A stretch of 64,000 nucleotides of DNA from CAIOYC01 sp038327995 (lineage in GTDB: Bacteria; Pseudomonadota; Alphaproteobacteria; Caulobacterales; Caulobacteraceae). Below, piece after piece: positions 34,779-43,548 of this stretch; within the stretch, counting starts at the first letter, position 1; every line of letters starts with the position of its first letter. A program made the position numbers and the translations under genes. The notes beneath the pieces are model-generated. The model saw nothing but the letters and a program-made list of their open reading frames with translations, ran no database searches and was not told the DNA's origin. The stretch covers positions 18,604-82,603 of the forward strand of contig JBBQLP010000005.1 in NCBI GenBank assembly GCA_038327995.1. Direction: 5' to 3'.

Positions 34779-35032
34779 GAAACTTCGCCAGCCCAGCCCG
34801 CCTCAACCGCGTCCTGTATCTCTTCCAGCGAAACCGCCCTTTGGTCCGGACGAAACAGCATTCCCCGAGCCTTTCTTATATCGGGCCCAGCGTCCGCCAG
34901 GGGAGCGATCTCCAGATTGCCGTTTGGCAGGAACTCGGCCGACACCTTCTGACCCGGCTGGATTCCCAGCCGTTTCAGGATTTCCTGTTTCAGCGTGATC
35001 TGGCCCTTGGCGGTGACGGTGAGCGTGGTCAT
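34775..35032 (-). CDS. vapB: AbrB/SpoVT-type antitoxin (VapB-like)
   Basis: 85-residue antitoxin with an N-terminal swapped-hairpin DNA-binding domain, MTTLTVTAKGQITLKQEILKRL with GQKVSAEFLPNGNLEIAPL read in parts, and a C-terminal tail that would cover the toxin active site. I chose ATG 35032; six further codons upstream are open. A perfect inverted repeat lies 8 bp before the start and is the likely autoregulatory operator. Confidence 0.88.
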   Translation of the reverse strand: MTTLTVTAKGQITLKQEILKRLGIQPGQKVSAEFLPNGNLEIAPLADAGPDIRKARGMLFRPDQRAVSLEEIQDAVEAGWAGEVS

Positions 35033-35039
35033 GGGCAGA

Positions 35040-35064
35040 AAGTAAGGCAACTGGCGCCTTACTT
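35040..35064 (-). promoter_or_regulatory. Inverted repeat, likely VapB operator
   Basis: AAGTAAGGC (35040-35048) and GCCTTACTT (35056-35064) are perfect 9-bp arms with a 7-bp spacer, immediately ahead of the antitoxin start. The outer arm ends at the phaC stop codon. Position and symmetry fit binding by the AbrB-type antitoxin; this is inference. Confidence 0.65.
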
Positions 35065-37193
35065 CAACCCGCCGACTTCACCTTCACATATCGCCCCGGT
35101 GCGTCTTCGATGGGCTTCAGCGGGCCCTTGGCGGGGTCGCGGGCGGGGACGTCCTTGCCGGACTTGCCGGCGAGCCACTTGTCCCAGTGCGGCCACCACG
35201 AGCCTGGCGCCTCAACCGCCCCGGTCAGCCATTCGTCGACGGCGGTGGGCAGCGCCGCGTTGGTCCAGTGCTGGTATTTCTTGGCGTCCGGGTGGTTGAT
35301 CACCCCGGCGATATGGCCAGACCCTGCCATGGTGAAGGTGGTCGATCCACCAAACAGCTTTGCGCCGCGATAGACCGAGCGCAGAGGGGCGATGTGGTCT
35401 TCCTTTGAAGACTGCACATAGACAGGGATTGTCACCTTGCCGAGGTCGAGCAGGGTATTGTCCAGCGTCAATGTGCCCAGCGCCAGCCGGTTGTCCTTAT
35501 AGAAATCGCGCAGATAGCTCATGTGCAGGGCGCGGGGCATCCGGGTCTGGTCCGAGTTCCAGAACAGAAGATCGAACGCTGCGGGCTCCTTTCCCATCAG
35601 GTAGTTGGAGACGAAGAACGACCAGATCAGATCGTTCGCCCGCAGCATATTGAAGGTCTCGGCCATGGCGCCGGAGGGAAGCACGCCCCCTGCAGCGTCC
35701 ATCCGCTTGTCCAAGTCTGCCAACCATTCTTCGTTGGTGAAGAGCAGCAGGTCCCCGGCTTCGGTGAAGTCCTGTTGGGCGGCGAAGAAGGTGGCGGCCC
35801 CGATCCGCTTGTCGCCCTTGGCCGCCATATGGGCCAGGGCGCAGGAGAGGAGCGTGCCGCCTATGCAATAGCCCACGGCGTTGGCGCGCTCGGCGCCGGT
35901 CTGCTTCAGCACCTGCTCGACCGCCGCATAAACCCCGCCGAACATATAATCCTCAATGGTTTTGGTCGCCATCGACTGGTCCGGGTTGACCCAGGAGGCG
36001 ACGAACACCGTGTAGCCCTGCGCCGTCAGCCAGCGGATCATCGAGTTCTCGGGCCGCAGGTCCATGATGTAGTATTTGTTGATCCAGGGCGGGAAGATCA
36101 GCAGCGGGATCTCGTGCACCTTGTCCGTCGAGGGCGCGAATTGCAGAAGTTGCAGGGTGCCGTTCTCAAACACCACCTTGCCCGGGGCGGTGGCGATGTT
36201 CTCCCCTACCTTGAAGCGCTCCGCATCGGTCTGGCTGATGGCCAGTTGCCCGCCGCCGCGTTCCAGGTCGGCTGCGAACTTCTCCGCGCCCCTGAGCAGG
36301 CTCTCGCCGTTGGAAGCCATCGCTTCTCGCAGAGCCGCTGGGTTGGTGGCGAGGAAATTAGACGGCGAAAACGCGTCGGTGAGCATCTTGGTGAAGAACT
36401 CGACCCGCCGCTTGGTCAGGGGCTCCACCCCCTCCACCTCGCCCACCAGCCCGTTCAGCCAGTTGGAGGTGAGAAGGTAGGATTGCTTCATCATGTCGAA
36501 GACCGGATTGGCGCTCCAGTCCGGGTCGTTGAAGCGCTTGTCGCCCTTGGCGGGACCGACGACCGGCACGGCCTCCTCGCCCAGCGCCCGCTGCGAAGCG
36601 GTCTTCCACAGGTTCATGTAGCCTTCAAACAACGCCCCCTGCGCCTGCATCAGCTTTTGCGGATTGGAGGCCAGCTTTGCGGCGACTTCGGTCAGGGCCG
36701 GGCCCACGTGAAAGGGGTCGGGCGCGCCGCCCGAGCTTGCATCGCCCTGTTTCAACATGGCGCCCGTCACAGCCCCCTGCGCTGTCAGGGCGGCGCGCGC
36801 CAGGTTGACGGAAAGCTTTTCAAGTCCCTCCCGCTGCGCCGTTGTCAGCGTACCGATGGGGTCCGCAGCGGCTGATTGTGGCGAAGAAGGCGGCGGCGCT
36901 GCCTCAGGCCGGGCCTGAGCGGGTTTTGCCGCCGCCGATCTTGCAGCGGATGGCTTCAGCGCAGCTTTCGACTTCACCCTTGGCGAAACAACGGGGGGTT
37001 TCACGACGGGCGATGCCGCCTTTTCAGTCGCCTTGGGTTTGTTCTTCGCGCCCTTGGGGCGACCCGGCCTGCGCTTTACGGGCTCTTCCACCGAGGGCGC
37101 CGTCCTCGCCTTTGTCTGCGTGCGCTTCAGCGTAGTTTCGGCTTTGCCTTTCAGGCGGGCCTTCGGGGCCGGGGTCGCCGGTTTGCGGGCCAT
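35064..37193 (-). CDS. phaC: Class I poly(3-hydroxyalkanoate) synthase with a basic AT-hook-like N-terminal tail
   Basis: 709-residue PHA synthase that polymerises hydroxyacyl-CoA on storage granules. The triad is Cys443 in GYCIGGTLLS, Asp599 in SSKEDHIAPL and His627 in GSGHIAGVINHP; the last two spacings match the Cupriavidus enzyme. Class I synthases are about 590 residues; here ~110 extra residues precede the core (which begins near TTAQREGLEKLS). The tail is Lys/Ala/Pro-rich and disordered, and residues 41-54 read RRPGRPKGAKNKPK, an AT-hook-like core close to HMGA hooks. Start ATG 37193 has GGAGAC upstream. A tail that binds DNA could tie granules to the nucleoid, as phasins with histone-like tails do; that is inference. 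No phaA/phaB nearby. Confidence 0.95.
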   Translation of the reverse strand: MARKPATPAPKARLKGKAETTLKRTQTKARTAPSVEEPVKRRPGRPKGAKNKPKATEKAASPVVKPPVVSPRVKSKAALKPSAARSAAAKPAQARPEAAPPPSSPQSAAADPIGTLTTAQREGLEKLSVNLARAALTAQGAVTGAMLKQGDASSGGAPDPFHVGPALTEVAAKLASNPQKLMQAQGALFEGYMNLWKTASQRALGEEAVPVVGPAKGDKRFNDPDWSANPVFDMMKQSYLLTSNWLNGLVGEVEGVEPLTKRRVEFFTKMLTDAFSPSNFLATNPAALREAMASNGESLLRGAEKFAADLERGGGQLAISQTDAERFKVGENIATAPGKVVFENGTLQLLQFAPSTDKVHEIPLLIFPPWINKYYIMDLRPENSMIRWLTAQGYTVFVASWVNPDQSMATKTIEDYMFGGVYAAVEQVLKQTGAERANAVGYCIGGTLLSCALAHMAAKGDKRIGAATFFAAQQDFTEAGDLLLFTNEEWLADLDKRMDAAGGVLPSGAMAETFNMLRANDLIWSFFVSNYLMGKEPAAFDLLFWNSDQTRMPRALHMSYLRDFYKDNRLALGTLTLDNTLLDLGKVTIPVYVQSSKEDHIAPLRSVYRGAKLFGGSTTFTMAGSGHIAGVINHPDAKKYQHWTNAALPTAVDEWLTGAVEAPGSWWPHWDKWLAGKSGKDVPARDPAKGPLKPIEDAPGRYVKVKSAG

Positions 37194-37326
37194 TGTCGTC
37201 TCCGTGGCGTCATGGGCGTGCGGACTGCCGCCGCCGCCCTTTCCTAGTTGAGCCGATCATCGCATAAGAGCGCCAATTGGCAGCACCGTTGTCGCGAAAA
37301 AAAGCGGCGAGGACAAAGGAGCGAAC

Positions 37327-37818
37327 ATGGCGCGCGCGGAACGGTTCAAGGCTCGGCCCGGATTTGTGGGAACGATGGACCAGACCGCTATCGCGCTCGC
37401 CGCCGCCGCCGTCGCCGTCGCAGGGACCCTGGGCGGATGCGCGGACCTGAAGGCCGCGACCAATCTTCGCCCGCTGGCGGTCAACCCGTCCTCGCCCGTG
37501 GCGGAGGAGGTCGAGGCGGCCAGCAGAACCCCCGCGCCGATCCCCAGTTTCGCCAGCATTCCGCCCAAGCCCACGGATGTTCGTCCTGCGGGGGCCTACA
37601 AAACGGCAGTGACCGAGGTGGTGAGCGAGCGGCGCACCTTTAACCAATGGATCGCCGCCAATCCTCCCGTAATCGAAAACACGGAAGCCTATGCCGCAGC
37701 ACAGCGCGCAAAGCTCGCGAGCCAGGCGCCGGTCGCGCCCGCGCGACAGGCCGAAGCAGACGCCTTCGCCCAGAAGCTGCGCGATTCGGCCAAAACGCCG
37801 CCCCGCAAGCCGAACTAG
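37327..37818 (+). CDS. Putative lipoprotein of unknown function
   Basis: 163-residue protein. A hydrophobic segment IALAAAAVAVAGTLGGC ends in a lipobox-like LGGC (Cys38), followed by a Pro/Ala-rich soluble part with a conserved-looking TFNQWIAANPPVIENTEAYAAA. AAAGGAG 6 nt upstream supports ATG 37327, giving an unusually long basic n-region; ATG 37375 would give a normal lipoprotein signal. Divergent from phaC, 9 bp ahead of the aminotransferase. Function unknown. Confidence 0.65.
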   Translation: MARAERFKARPGFVGTMDQTAIALAAAAVAVAGTLGGCADLKAATNLRPLAVNPSSPVAEEVEAASRTPAPIPSFASIPPKPTDVRPAGAYKTAVTEVVSERRTFNQWIAANPPVIENTEAYAAAQRAKLASQAPVAPARQAEADAFAQKLRDSAKTPPRKPN

Positions 37819-37827
37819 GGGCGATCA

Positions 37828-39051
37828 GTGACTGATTTTCACAAGATCCGAAGATTGCCTCCCTATGTCTTCGAGGAGGTGAACCGGCTGAAGGCTCGCC
37901 TGCGCGCCACCGGCGTCGACATCATCGACTTCGGCATGGGCAACCCGGATATGCCGACGCCCAAGCACATCGTCGACAAGCTGATCGAGACGGCGCGCGA
38001 CCCCAAGTCTGGCCGGTATTCGGCTTCCAGGGGGATCATCGGCCTGCGAAAGGCGATGGCGGGCTATTACAAGCGCCGTTTCGGGGTGATGCTGAACCCG
38101 GAGACCGAGGTGGTCGCGACGCTGGGCTCCAAAGAGGGCTTCGCCAACCTGGCTCAGGCCCTGACCGCGCCCGGCGATACCGTGATCTGCCCCAACCCCG
38201 CTTACCCGATCCACGCCTATGGCTTCATCATGGCGGGGGGGGTAATCCGCCACGTTCCGGCGCTGACACCTGAGGACTACCTCTCTGGCATCTCGCGGGC
38301 GGTAAAGCATTCCGCGCCGCCGCCCAGCGTCCTGATCGTCTCCTATCCGTCCAATCCGACGGCGCAATCGGTCGATCTGGATTTCTACAAGGAGATCGTC
38401 CGGCTGGCGAAACAGCATGACCTTCTGGTCCTGTCCGACGTGGCCTATTCGGAGATCTATTTCGACGACAATCCGCCACCCTCGATCCTGCAGGTGGACG
38501 GGGCGAAAGATATCGCGGTGGAGATCAACTCCATGTCCAAGACCTACGCCATGGCGGGGTGGCGTGTCGGTATGGTGGTGGGCAATGAGCGTATGTGCGC
38601 GGCGCTGGCGCGGGTGAAGTCCTATCTCGACTACGGCAATTTCACCCCAATCCAGGTGGCGGCGGCGGCGGCGCTGAACGGACCACAGGAATGCGTTTCC
38701 GAAATCCGGGGCATCTACAAATCGCGGCGCGACGTCCTGATCTCGTCGATGAAGCGCGCCGGCTGGGACATTCCCACGCCCCCCGCCTCAATGTTCGCCT
38801 GGACGCCCCTGCCTGAACCGTACCGCGAGATCGGGTCACTGGCCTTCTCCAAGCTGCTGATGGAGCACGCGGGGGTGGCGGTGGCGCCGGGCGCAGGCTT
38901 CGGTGAATACGGAGAAGGATTCGTGCGGATTGGCCTCGTGGAGAATGAGCACCGCATCCGCCAGGCCGCCCGCAATGTGAAGAAGTTCCTCGACCAGTCG
39001 GGGCAAATCCTCTCGACCTATCGAGACCAGACCGCCGAGGCGACCCGATGA
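37828..39051 (+). CDS. AlaC-like alanine/PLP aminotransferase
   Basis: 407-residue class I/II aminotransferase. It follows E. coli AlaC along its length: RLPPYVFEEV, DIIDFGMGNPDMPTPKHIV, TLGSKEGFANL, NPAYPIHAYG, SYPSNPTAQ, and the PLP Lys in NSMSKTYAMAGWRVG. The likely reaction is pyruvate/glutamate transamination, but related enzymes take other substrates, such as diaminopimelate. It overlaps hom by 4 nt (ATGA), suggesting an amino-acid operon with hom, glpX and recJ. Confidence 0.88.
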   Translation: MTDFHKIRRLPPYVFEEVNRLKARLRATGVDIIDFGMGNPDMPTPKHIVDKLIETARDPKSGRYSASRGIIGLRKAMAGYYKRRFGVMLNPETEVVATLGSKEGFANLAQALTAPGDTVICPNPAYPIHAYGFIMAGGVIRHVPALTPEDYLSGISRAVKHSAPPPSVLIVSYPSNPTAQSVDLDFYKEIVRLAKQHDLLVLSDVAYSEIYFDDNPPPSILQVDGAKDIAVEINSMSKTYAMAGWRVGMVVGNERMCAALARVKSYLDYGNFTPIQVAAAAALNGPQECVSEIRGIYKSRRDVLISSMKRAGWDIPTPPASMFAWTPLPEPYREIGSLAFSKLLMEHAGVAVAPGAGFGEYGEGFVRIGLVENEHRIRQAARNVKKFLDQSGQILSTYRDQTAEATR

Positions 39052-40349
39052 GCGCCCCCGCCGGTTCACGCGAATGGCGTATCGGCGTCGCGGGCCTCGG
39101 CAGCGTTGGCGCTTCCCTCGTAAAGGCGCTGGCGGCCCGGCCTGACTTCGCCCCCGGCGGCGATACGGTGCGGATCGTTGCGGTTTCAGCGCGAGACGAG
39201 CGCCGTGACCGGAACGTGGATCTTAAGAGCTACCAATGGTTCGACGATCCCGTCGCCCTGGCGAGTGCGCCTGACGTGGATGTGCTGGTCGAGCTGATCG
39301 GCGGAGCGGAAGGTCCCGCCCGTTCGGCGGTGGAAGCCGCGCTCAAGGCAGGCAAGCCCGTCGTCACCGCCAACAAGGCGCTCATGGCCACGCACGGGCA
39401 CGCACTGGCGCGAATGGCCGAAGATAAGGGCGTCGGCCTGCATTTCGAAGCGGCTGTCATGGGCGGAGTGCCTGCCGTGAAGCTGGTGCGCGAAGGGCTG
39501 CTGGGTGAACAGATCGCCAGTATCGACGGCATCCTCAACGGCACCTGCAACTTCATCCTAAGCGAGATGGAGAGCACCGAACGCAGCTTCGGCGAGGTGC
39601 TCGCCGAGGCGCAGCGGCTTGGCTACGCCGAGGCCGATCCGACCACCGACGTGGGCGGGTTCGACGCCGGGCACAAGATCGCTATCCTGGCCGCGCTGGC
39701 GTTTGGCGGGACCCCTAATATTGCCGCCGCCGAGATCGAAGGCATTGCAGGGGTGGAGCTTCTCGATATCCGTCTGGCCCGAGACCTCGGTTATCGGATC
39801 AAGTTGATCGCCTCGGCGGTGGGGGGAGAGACCGGCGCGAGCGTGCGGGTAAACCCGGCGCTGGTTCCCCTGAACCACCCCCTCGCGCAGGCGGGAGGAG
39901 CGCTCAACGCCCTGTTCATCGGCGGCGGGCGCATCGGTCAGATTTACCTGCAAGGTCCGGGCGCTGGAGGCGAGCCAACGGCGGCGGCGGTTGTCGCCGA
40001 TCTCTGCGACCTGATGACCGGCGCAAAACGGCCAGTGTTCGGACGACCCGCCGCCACGCTCTCTCCCCTCCCGGCGCTGGATCGCGGCAGCCAGCGCGGC
40101 AAGGCGTTCGTTCGGGTGATGGTGCGCGATGTTCCCGGCACGATCGCGGCGGTCTCCGAAGCCCTCGCCAAGGCGGGGGTTTCGATTGACAGCTTCCTTC
40201 AGCGGTCGGTTCAGGATACGGGACACGTCCCTATCGTACTGATCACCCATGCGGCGAGCGACGGCGCCATCAGGGACGCGCTGGACCACATAGCCGCCCT
40301 TTCGACCGTGGTCGAGCCGCCGCGCATGATCCGGGTCGCCGCGATCTGA
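39048..40349 (+). CDS. hom: Homoserine dehydrogenase
   Basis: 433-residue NAD(P)H enzyme reducing aspartate semialdehyde to homoserine for Thr/Met synthesis. The Rossmann motif is GVAGLGSVGASLV; the substrate domain has VTANKALMATHG, ILNGTCNFILSEM and EAQRLGYAEADPTTDVGGFDAGHK read in parts. A C-terminal ACT domain (VRVMVRDVPGTIAAVSEAL) gives likely threonine feedback. The start overlaps the aminotransferase stop. Confidence 0.96.
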   Translation: MSAPAGSREWRIGVAGLGSVGASLVKALAARPDFAPGGDTVRIVAVSARDERRDRNVDLKSYQWFDDPVALASAPDVDVLVELIGGAEGPARSAVEAALKAGKPVVTANKALMATHGHALARMAEDKGVGLHFEAAVMGGVPAVKLVREGLLGEQIASIDGILNGTCNFILSEMESTERSFGEVLAEAQRLGYAEADPTTDVGGFDAGHKIAILAALAFGGTPNIAAAEIEGIAGVELLDIRLARDLGYRIKLIASAVGGETGASVRVNPALVPLNHPLAQAGGALNALFIGGGRIGQIYLQGPGAGGEPTAAAVVADLCDLMTGAKRPVFGRPAATLSPLPALDRGSQRGKAFVRVMVRDVPGTIAAVSEALAKAGVSIDSFLQRSVQDTGHVPIVLITHAASDGAIRDALDHIAALSTVVEPPRMIRVAAI

Positions 40350-40400
40350 AGGCGCTCTGCCCGAATCGGAACAGAATAAGAGTGCTGGAGAAAACCCCCA

Positions 40401-41366
40401 ATGAGCGCCGATACCTTCAAGTTTGAGCAGGACCTCGCCATGGACGCCGTCCGCGTCACCGAGGCGGCGGCCATCGCTGCGGCGCGTCTGGTCGGGCATG
40501 GCGACGAAAAGGCGGCGGATCAGGTAGCGGTGGACGCCATGCGAACGGCGCTGAACCTTCTACCCATCGACGGCAAGATCGTCATCGGCGAAGGAGAACG
40601 CGACGAAGCGCCCATGCTCTACATCGGCGAAAAGGTGGGCACAGGCAAAGGCCCGCGCATCGACATCGCTCTCGATCCCCTTGAAGGCACGACCCTTACC
40701 GCCAAGGCCATGGCCAACGCCTGCGCCGTGATGGCCTTTGCCCCTGGCGGCGGAATGCTGCACGCGCCCGACACCTACATGGACAAGATCGCCATCGGGC
40801 CGGGCTATGCAGCCGGGCTGGTGAACCTCGACGCTTCTCCCGCCGACAATGTGAGGGCGCTGGCCAAGGCCAAGGGCTGTAAGCCGGAGGAGATCACCGT
40901 TTGCGTGCTCGACCGTCCCCGCCACGACAAGATCATCTCCAGCCTGCGTTCGGTCGGCGCGCGCGTTTACTTGATCACGGACGGCGACGTGGCAGGGGTG
41001 ATCAACACCACCGATCCCGAGACTGGCGTCGACCTCTACATCGGCCAGGGCGGGGCGCCGGAGGGTGTGCTGGCCTGCGCAGCGCTGAAGTGCGTGGGTG
41101 GCCAGTTTCAGGCGCGGCTCGTCTTCCGCAACGAGGACGAGAAGGCCCGCGCCCGTCGCCTCGGCTTTGGCGACGACCAGTTTGGACGGAAGTTCAATCT
41201 GGATGAGCTGGTGAAGGGCGACGCCATCTTCTCCGCCACCGGCGTCACTGACGGCGCCTTGCTCGGGGGCGTGAAGATCCGCGACGGCTTCGTTCACACT
41301 CACACACTGGTGATGAACTCGGCCACGGGCGAGGTCCGCAACATCCACATGAAACGCCCGGTCTGA
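40401..41366 (+). CDS. glpX: Class II fructose-1,6-bisphosphatase
   Basis: 321-residue GlpX-type phosphatase of gluconeogenesis. Metal-site motifs are KIVIGEGERDEAPMLYIGE, ALDPLEGTTLTAKAM and the C-terminal ATGVTDGALLGGVK. Start ATG 40401 with GGAG 10 nt upstream. The order hom-glpX-recJ recurs in alphaproteobacteria. Confidence 0.95.
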   Translation: MSADTFKFEQDLAMDAVRVTEAAAIAAARLVGHGDEKAADQVAVDAMRTALNLLPIDGKIVIGEGERDEAPMLYIGEKVGTGKGPRIDIALDPLEGTTLTAKAMANACAVMAFAPGGGMLHAPDTYMDKIAIGPGYAAGLVNLDASPADNVRALAKAKGCKPEEITVCVLDRPRHDKIISSLRSVGARVYLITDGDVAGVINTTDPETGVDLYIGQGGAPEGVLACAALKCVGGQFQARLVFRNEDEKARARRLGFGDDQFGRKFNLDELVKGDAIFSATGVTDGALLGGVKIRDGFVHTHTLVMNSATGEVRNIHMKRPV

Positions 41367-41369
41367 CCA

Positions 41370-43202
41370 ATGGCGGACGGCGCAGCACCGCCCGTCCCTG
41401 ATCTGAATGTCGCTCAAGCGGACGCCTTTCTCGGCGTTGAACGCTCGATCACCGGGCGGCGCTGGCGGATGCGACCCACCGATCCCGCCCTGGTTCGCTC
41501 TCACCAGCTTCGCCACGGCTTGTCCGAGCCCTTGGCCCGGGCGCTGGCAGCGCGCGGCGTCTCGGAACTTGAGGCGCCGGATTATCTGGCCCCGACGCTG
41601 AAGGCGCTGTTTCCCGATCCCTCCTCTTTCGCCGACATGGATAAGGCGGCGACCATTCTCGTCGATGCGGCGGTGGACGGGCGAAAGGTGGCGATCTTCG
41701 CCGACTACGATGTGGACGGAGCCACGAGCGCCGCGCTTCTTGTCCGCTGGTTCCGGGCCATGGGACGCGAGGCCGCGATCTACGTGCCTGACCGTATGAC
41801 GGAGGGGTATGGGCCAAGTGTACAGGCGTTTCAGCGTTTGAAGGCCGAGGGGGCCGATCTTGTCATTACCGTGGATTGCGGCGCTGCGGCCCACGACGCC
41901 CTGCGCGCCGCTGCCGACATGGCTCTGCCCGTGGTGGTGGTCGATCACCATCTGATGCGCGATGGCGAGGCCCCGCCAGCCGCCGCGCTGGTCAATCCCA
42001 ACCGGCCCGACTGTACATCGGGGCAAGGCGTGCTGGCGGCGGCGGGCGTCACCTTTGTCCTGCTGGCCGCCCTGAACCGCGAAGCGCGGAGGAGGGGGCT
42101 GTTCGCGGATCGCCCGGAGCCTCCCATTCGCGGTTGGCTTGATCTGGCGGCGCTCGGAGCGGTCTGTGATGTGACCCAGCTCGTCGGCTTCAACCGCGCC
42201 CTGACTTCGCAGGGGCTCAAGGTGATGTCGGACTGGGCCAACCCGGGCCTGAAGGCGCTGATGGAGGTCGCGGGGGCCAAGGGACCGGCGGGGGTCTTTC
42301 ACGCAGGTTTCGTGCTCGGGCCCCGGATCAACGCGGGCGGCCGGATCGGGCGATCCGATCTTGGCGCGCGGCTGCTTTCGACCGAGGATGCGGACGAGGC
42401 CATGGTGTTGGCGCTGGAACTCGACGCCCTGAACGTCGCTCGAAAGGACGTGGAGCGCGAAGCCTTTGAGGAAGCCGTGCGGCGGATCGAGCAGGGCGGC
42501 AATCTCGATCCCGCCGCGCCGGTGCTGGTGGTGGCGGGGGAAGACTGGCATCCCGGCGTGGTGGGCATCGTCGCCGGGCGGCTGCGCGAACGCTATCGCC
42601 GCCCGGCCGTGGTGATCGGCATCGACCCGGTGACTCGGATCGGCAAAGGGTCGGGCCGCTCCTCACCGGGCGTGAATCTCGGCCGGGCGATCCAGGCCGC
42701 CTATGACGCGGGCCTGCTCCGCGCCGGGGGAGGTCACGCTATGGCGGCGGGCCTTACCATCGACGCGGACGCCATTCCGGAACTTCGCGCCTTCCTGACC
42801 GAGCGTTTGTCCCAGGAAACAACGGAGGCGCTCGCCGCCGACGCGCTGGAGATCGACGCCCTCGCCGCGCCGGGCGGGGCAGGGCGGGCCCTATGGGAAG
42901 ACTTTCAGCGGCTGGCGCCCTTCGGTCCCGGCGCGCCCGAGCCTCTGTTCGCTGTCGCCAATGTGCGCGCGGAGACGGCGCAGGTGATGCGCGGCGGTCA
43001 CGTACGCTGCCAGCTTATCGATCAGAGCGGCGCGCGGCTGAAAGGGATGGCCTGGCGTTCCGAAGATACGCCACTTGGCCGTCGCCTCCTTGCCGGAGGC
43101 GGTGCGGTGCACGTGGTGGGGCGCCTGAAGCCGGACGACTGGCAGGGACGCGCAGGCGTCGAACTGGAAATCGAGGATTTGGCCGATCCGAGAAGTCGTT
43201 AG
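41370..43202 (+). CDS. recJ: Single-strand-specific 5'-3' exonuclease RecJ
   Basis: 610-residue DHH-family exonuclease for recombination and mismatch repair. Metal ligands are in ADYDVDG (Asp112, 114, 116), TVDCG and VVDHH (191-193). DHHA1 carries GPRINAGGRIGRSDLG and GGGHAMAAGL. A C-terminal OB domain is present. It starts 3 bp after glpX. tRNA-Glu follows. Confidence 0.96.
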   Translation: MADGAAPPVPDLNVAQADAFLGVERSITGRRWRMRPTDPALVRSHQLRHGLSEPLARALAARGVSELEAPDYLAPTLKALFPDPSSFADMDKAATILVDAAVDGRKVAIFADYDVDGATSAALLVRWFRAMGREAAIYVPDRMTEGYGPSVQAFQRLKAEGADLVITVDCGAAAHDALRAAADMALPVVVVDHHLMRDGEAPPAAALVNPNRPDCTSGQGVLAAAGVTFVLLAALNREARRRGLFADRPEPPIRGWLDLAALGAVCDVTQLVGFNRALTSQGLKVMSDWANPGLKALMEVAGAKGPAGVFHAGFVLGPRINAGGRIGRSDLGARLLSTEDADEAMVLALELDALNVARKDVEREAFEEAVRRIEQGGNLDPAAPVLVVAGEDWHPGVVGIVAGRLRERYRRPAVVIGIDPVTRIGKGSGRSSPGVNLGRAIQAAYDAGLLRAGGGHAMAAGLTIDADAIPELRAFLTERLSQETTEALAADALEIDALAAPGGAGRALWEDFQRLAPFGPGAPEPLFAVANVRAETAQVMRGGHVRCQLIDQSGARLKGMAWRSEDTPLGRRLLAGGGAVHVVGRLKPDDWQGRAGVELEIEDLADPRSR

Positions 43203-43266
43203 GCGATCATCTGGATGCGACCTAACGCCGCTGATGCGCCATCGCGAAAGGTTGCGGCGGTCGGGC

Positions 43267-43296
43267 TTGCATCCTGCGGCCAAGGCGCGATATACG
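43267..43296 (+). promoter_or_regulatory. Candidate promoter of tRNA-Glu
   Basis: TTGCAT (43267-43272) and TATACG (43291-43296) are 18 bp apart; the tRNA starts 17 bp further on. The layout resembles that ahead of tRNA-Pro(GGG). Confidence 0.5.
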
Positions 43297-43312
43297 CCCC
43301 TCTCCGCGCTTA

Positions 43313-43387
43313 GGTCCCTTCGTCTATCGGTTAGGACACCAGATTTTCATTCTGGGAAGAGGGGTTCGACTCCCCTAGGGACTACCA
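43313..43387 (+). tRNA. tRNA-Glu (anticodon TTC)
   Basis: A 75-nt cloverleaf with encoded CCA: acceptor GGTCCCT pairs with AGGGACT (one G-T pair), the anticodon stem CCAGA/TCTGG encloses TTTTCAT (anticodon TTC), T-arm AGGGG/CCCCT. It sits between recJ and the double cold-shock gene. Confidence 0.95.
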
Positions 43388-43548
43388 GCGCCGCTCGCCT
43401 TATTGGCGTTTACCGTGCCCTATTTGTCGCCGCGTTAACGATCAGACGCCGCTGACTGGCCGCCTGCCGTGTTTTCCCACATTTCCATTCTGCAATCGTG
43501 ATATAAGCTTCACCGTCCGCAAGAAGGGGTGCGGGCGAGTGGGGGCCG
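43388..43548 (+). promoter_or_regulatory. Leader of the cold-shock gene
   Basis: 161 bp without a gene. A small hairpin CGCC-TTATT-GGCG follows the tRNA. TATAAG around 43501-43506 is a possible -10 for the csp gene and would give a leader of about 40 nt; I saw no clear -35. Confidence 0.35.

Noticed and set aside
40560..42551. 663-codon frame on the minus strand opposite glpX and recJ
   Set aside because: Antisense shadow; both plus-strand genes have complete catalytic motifs.
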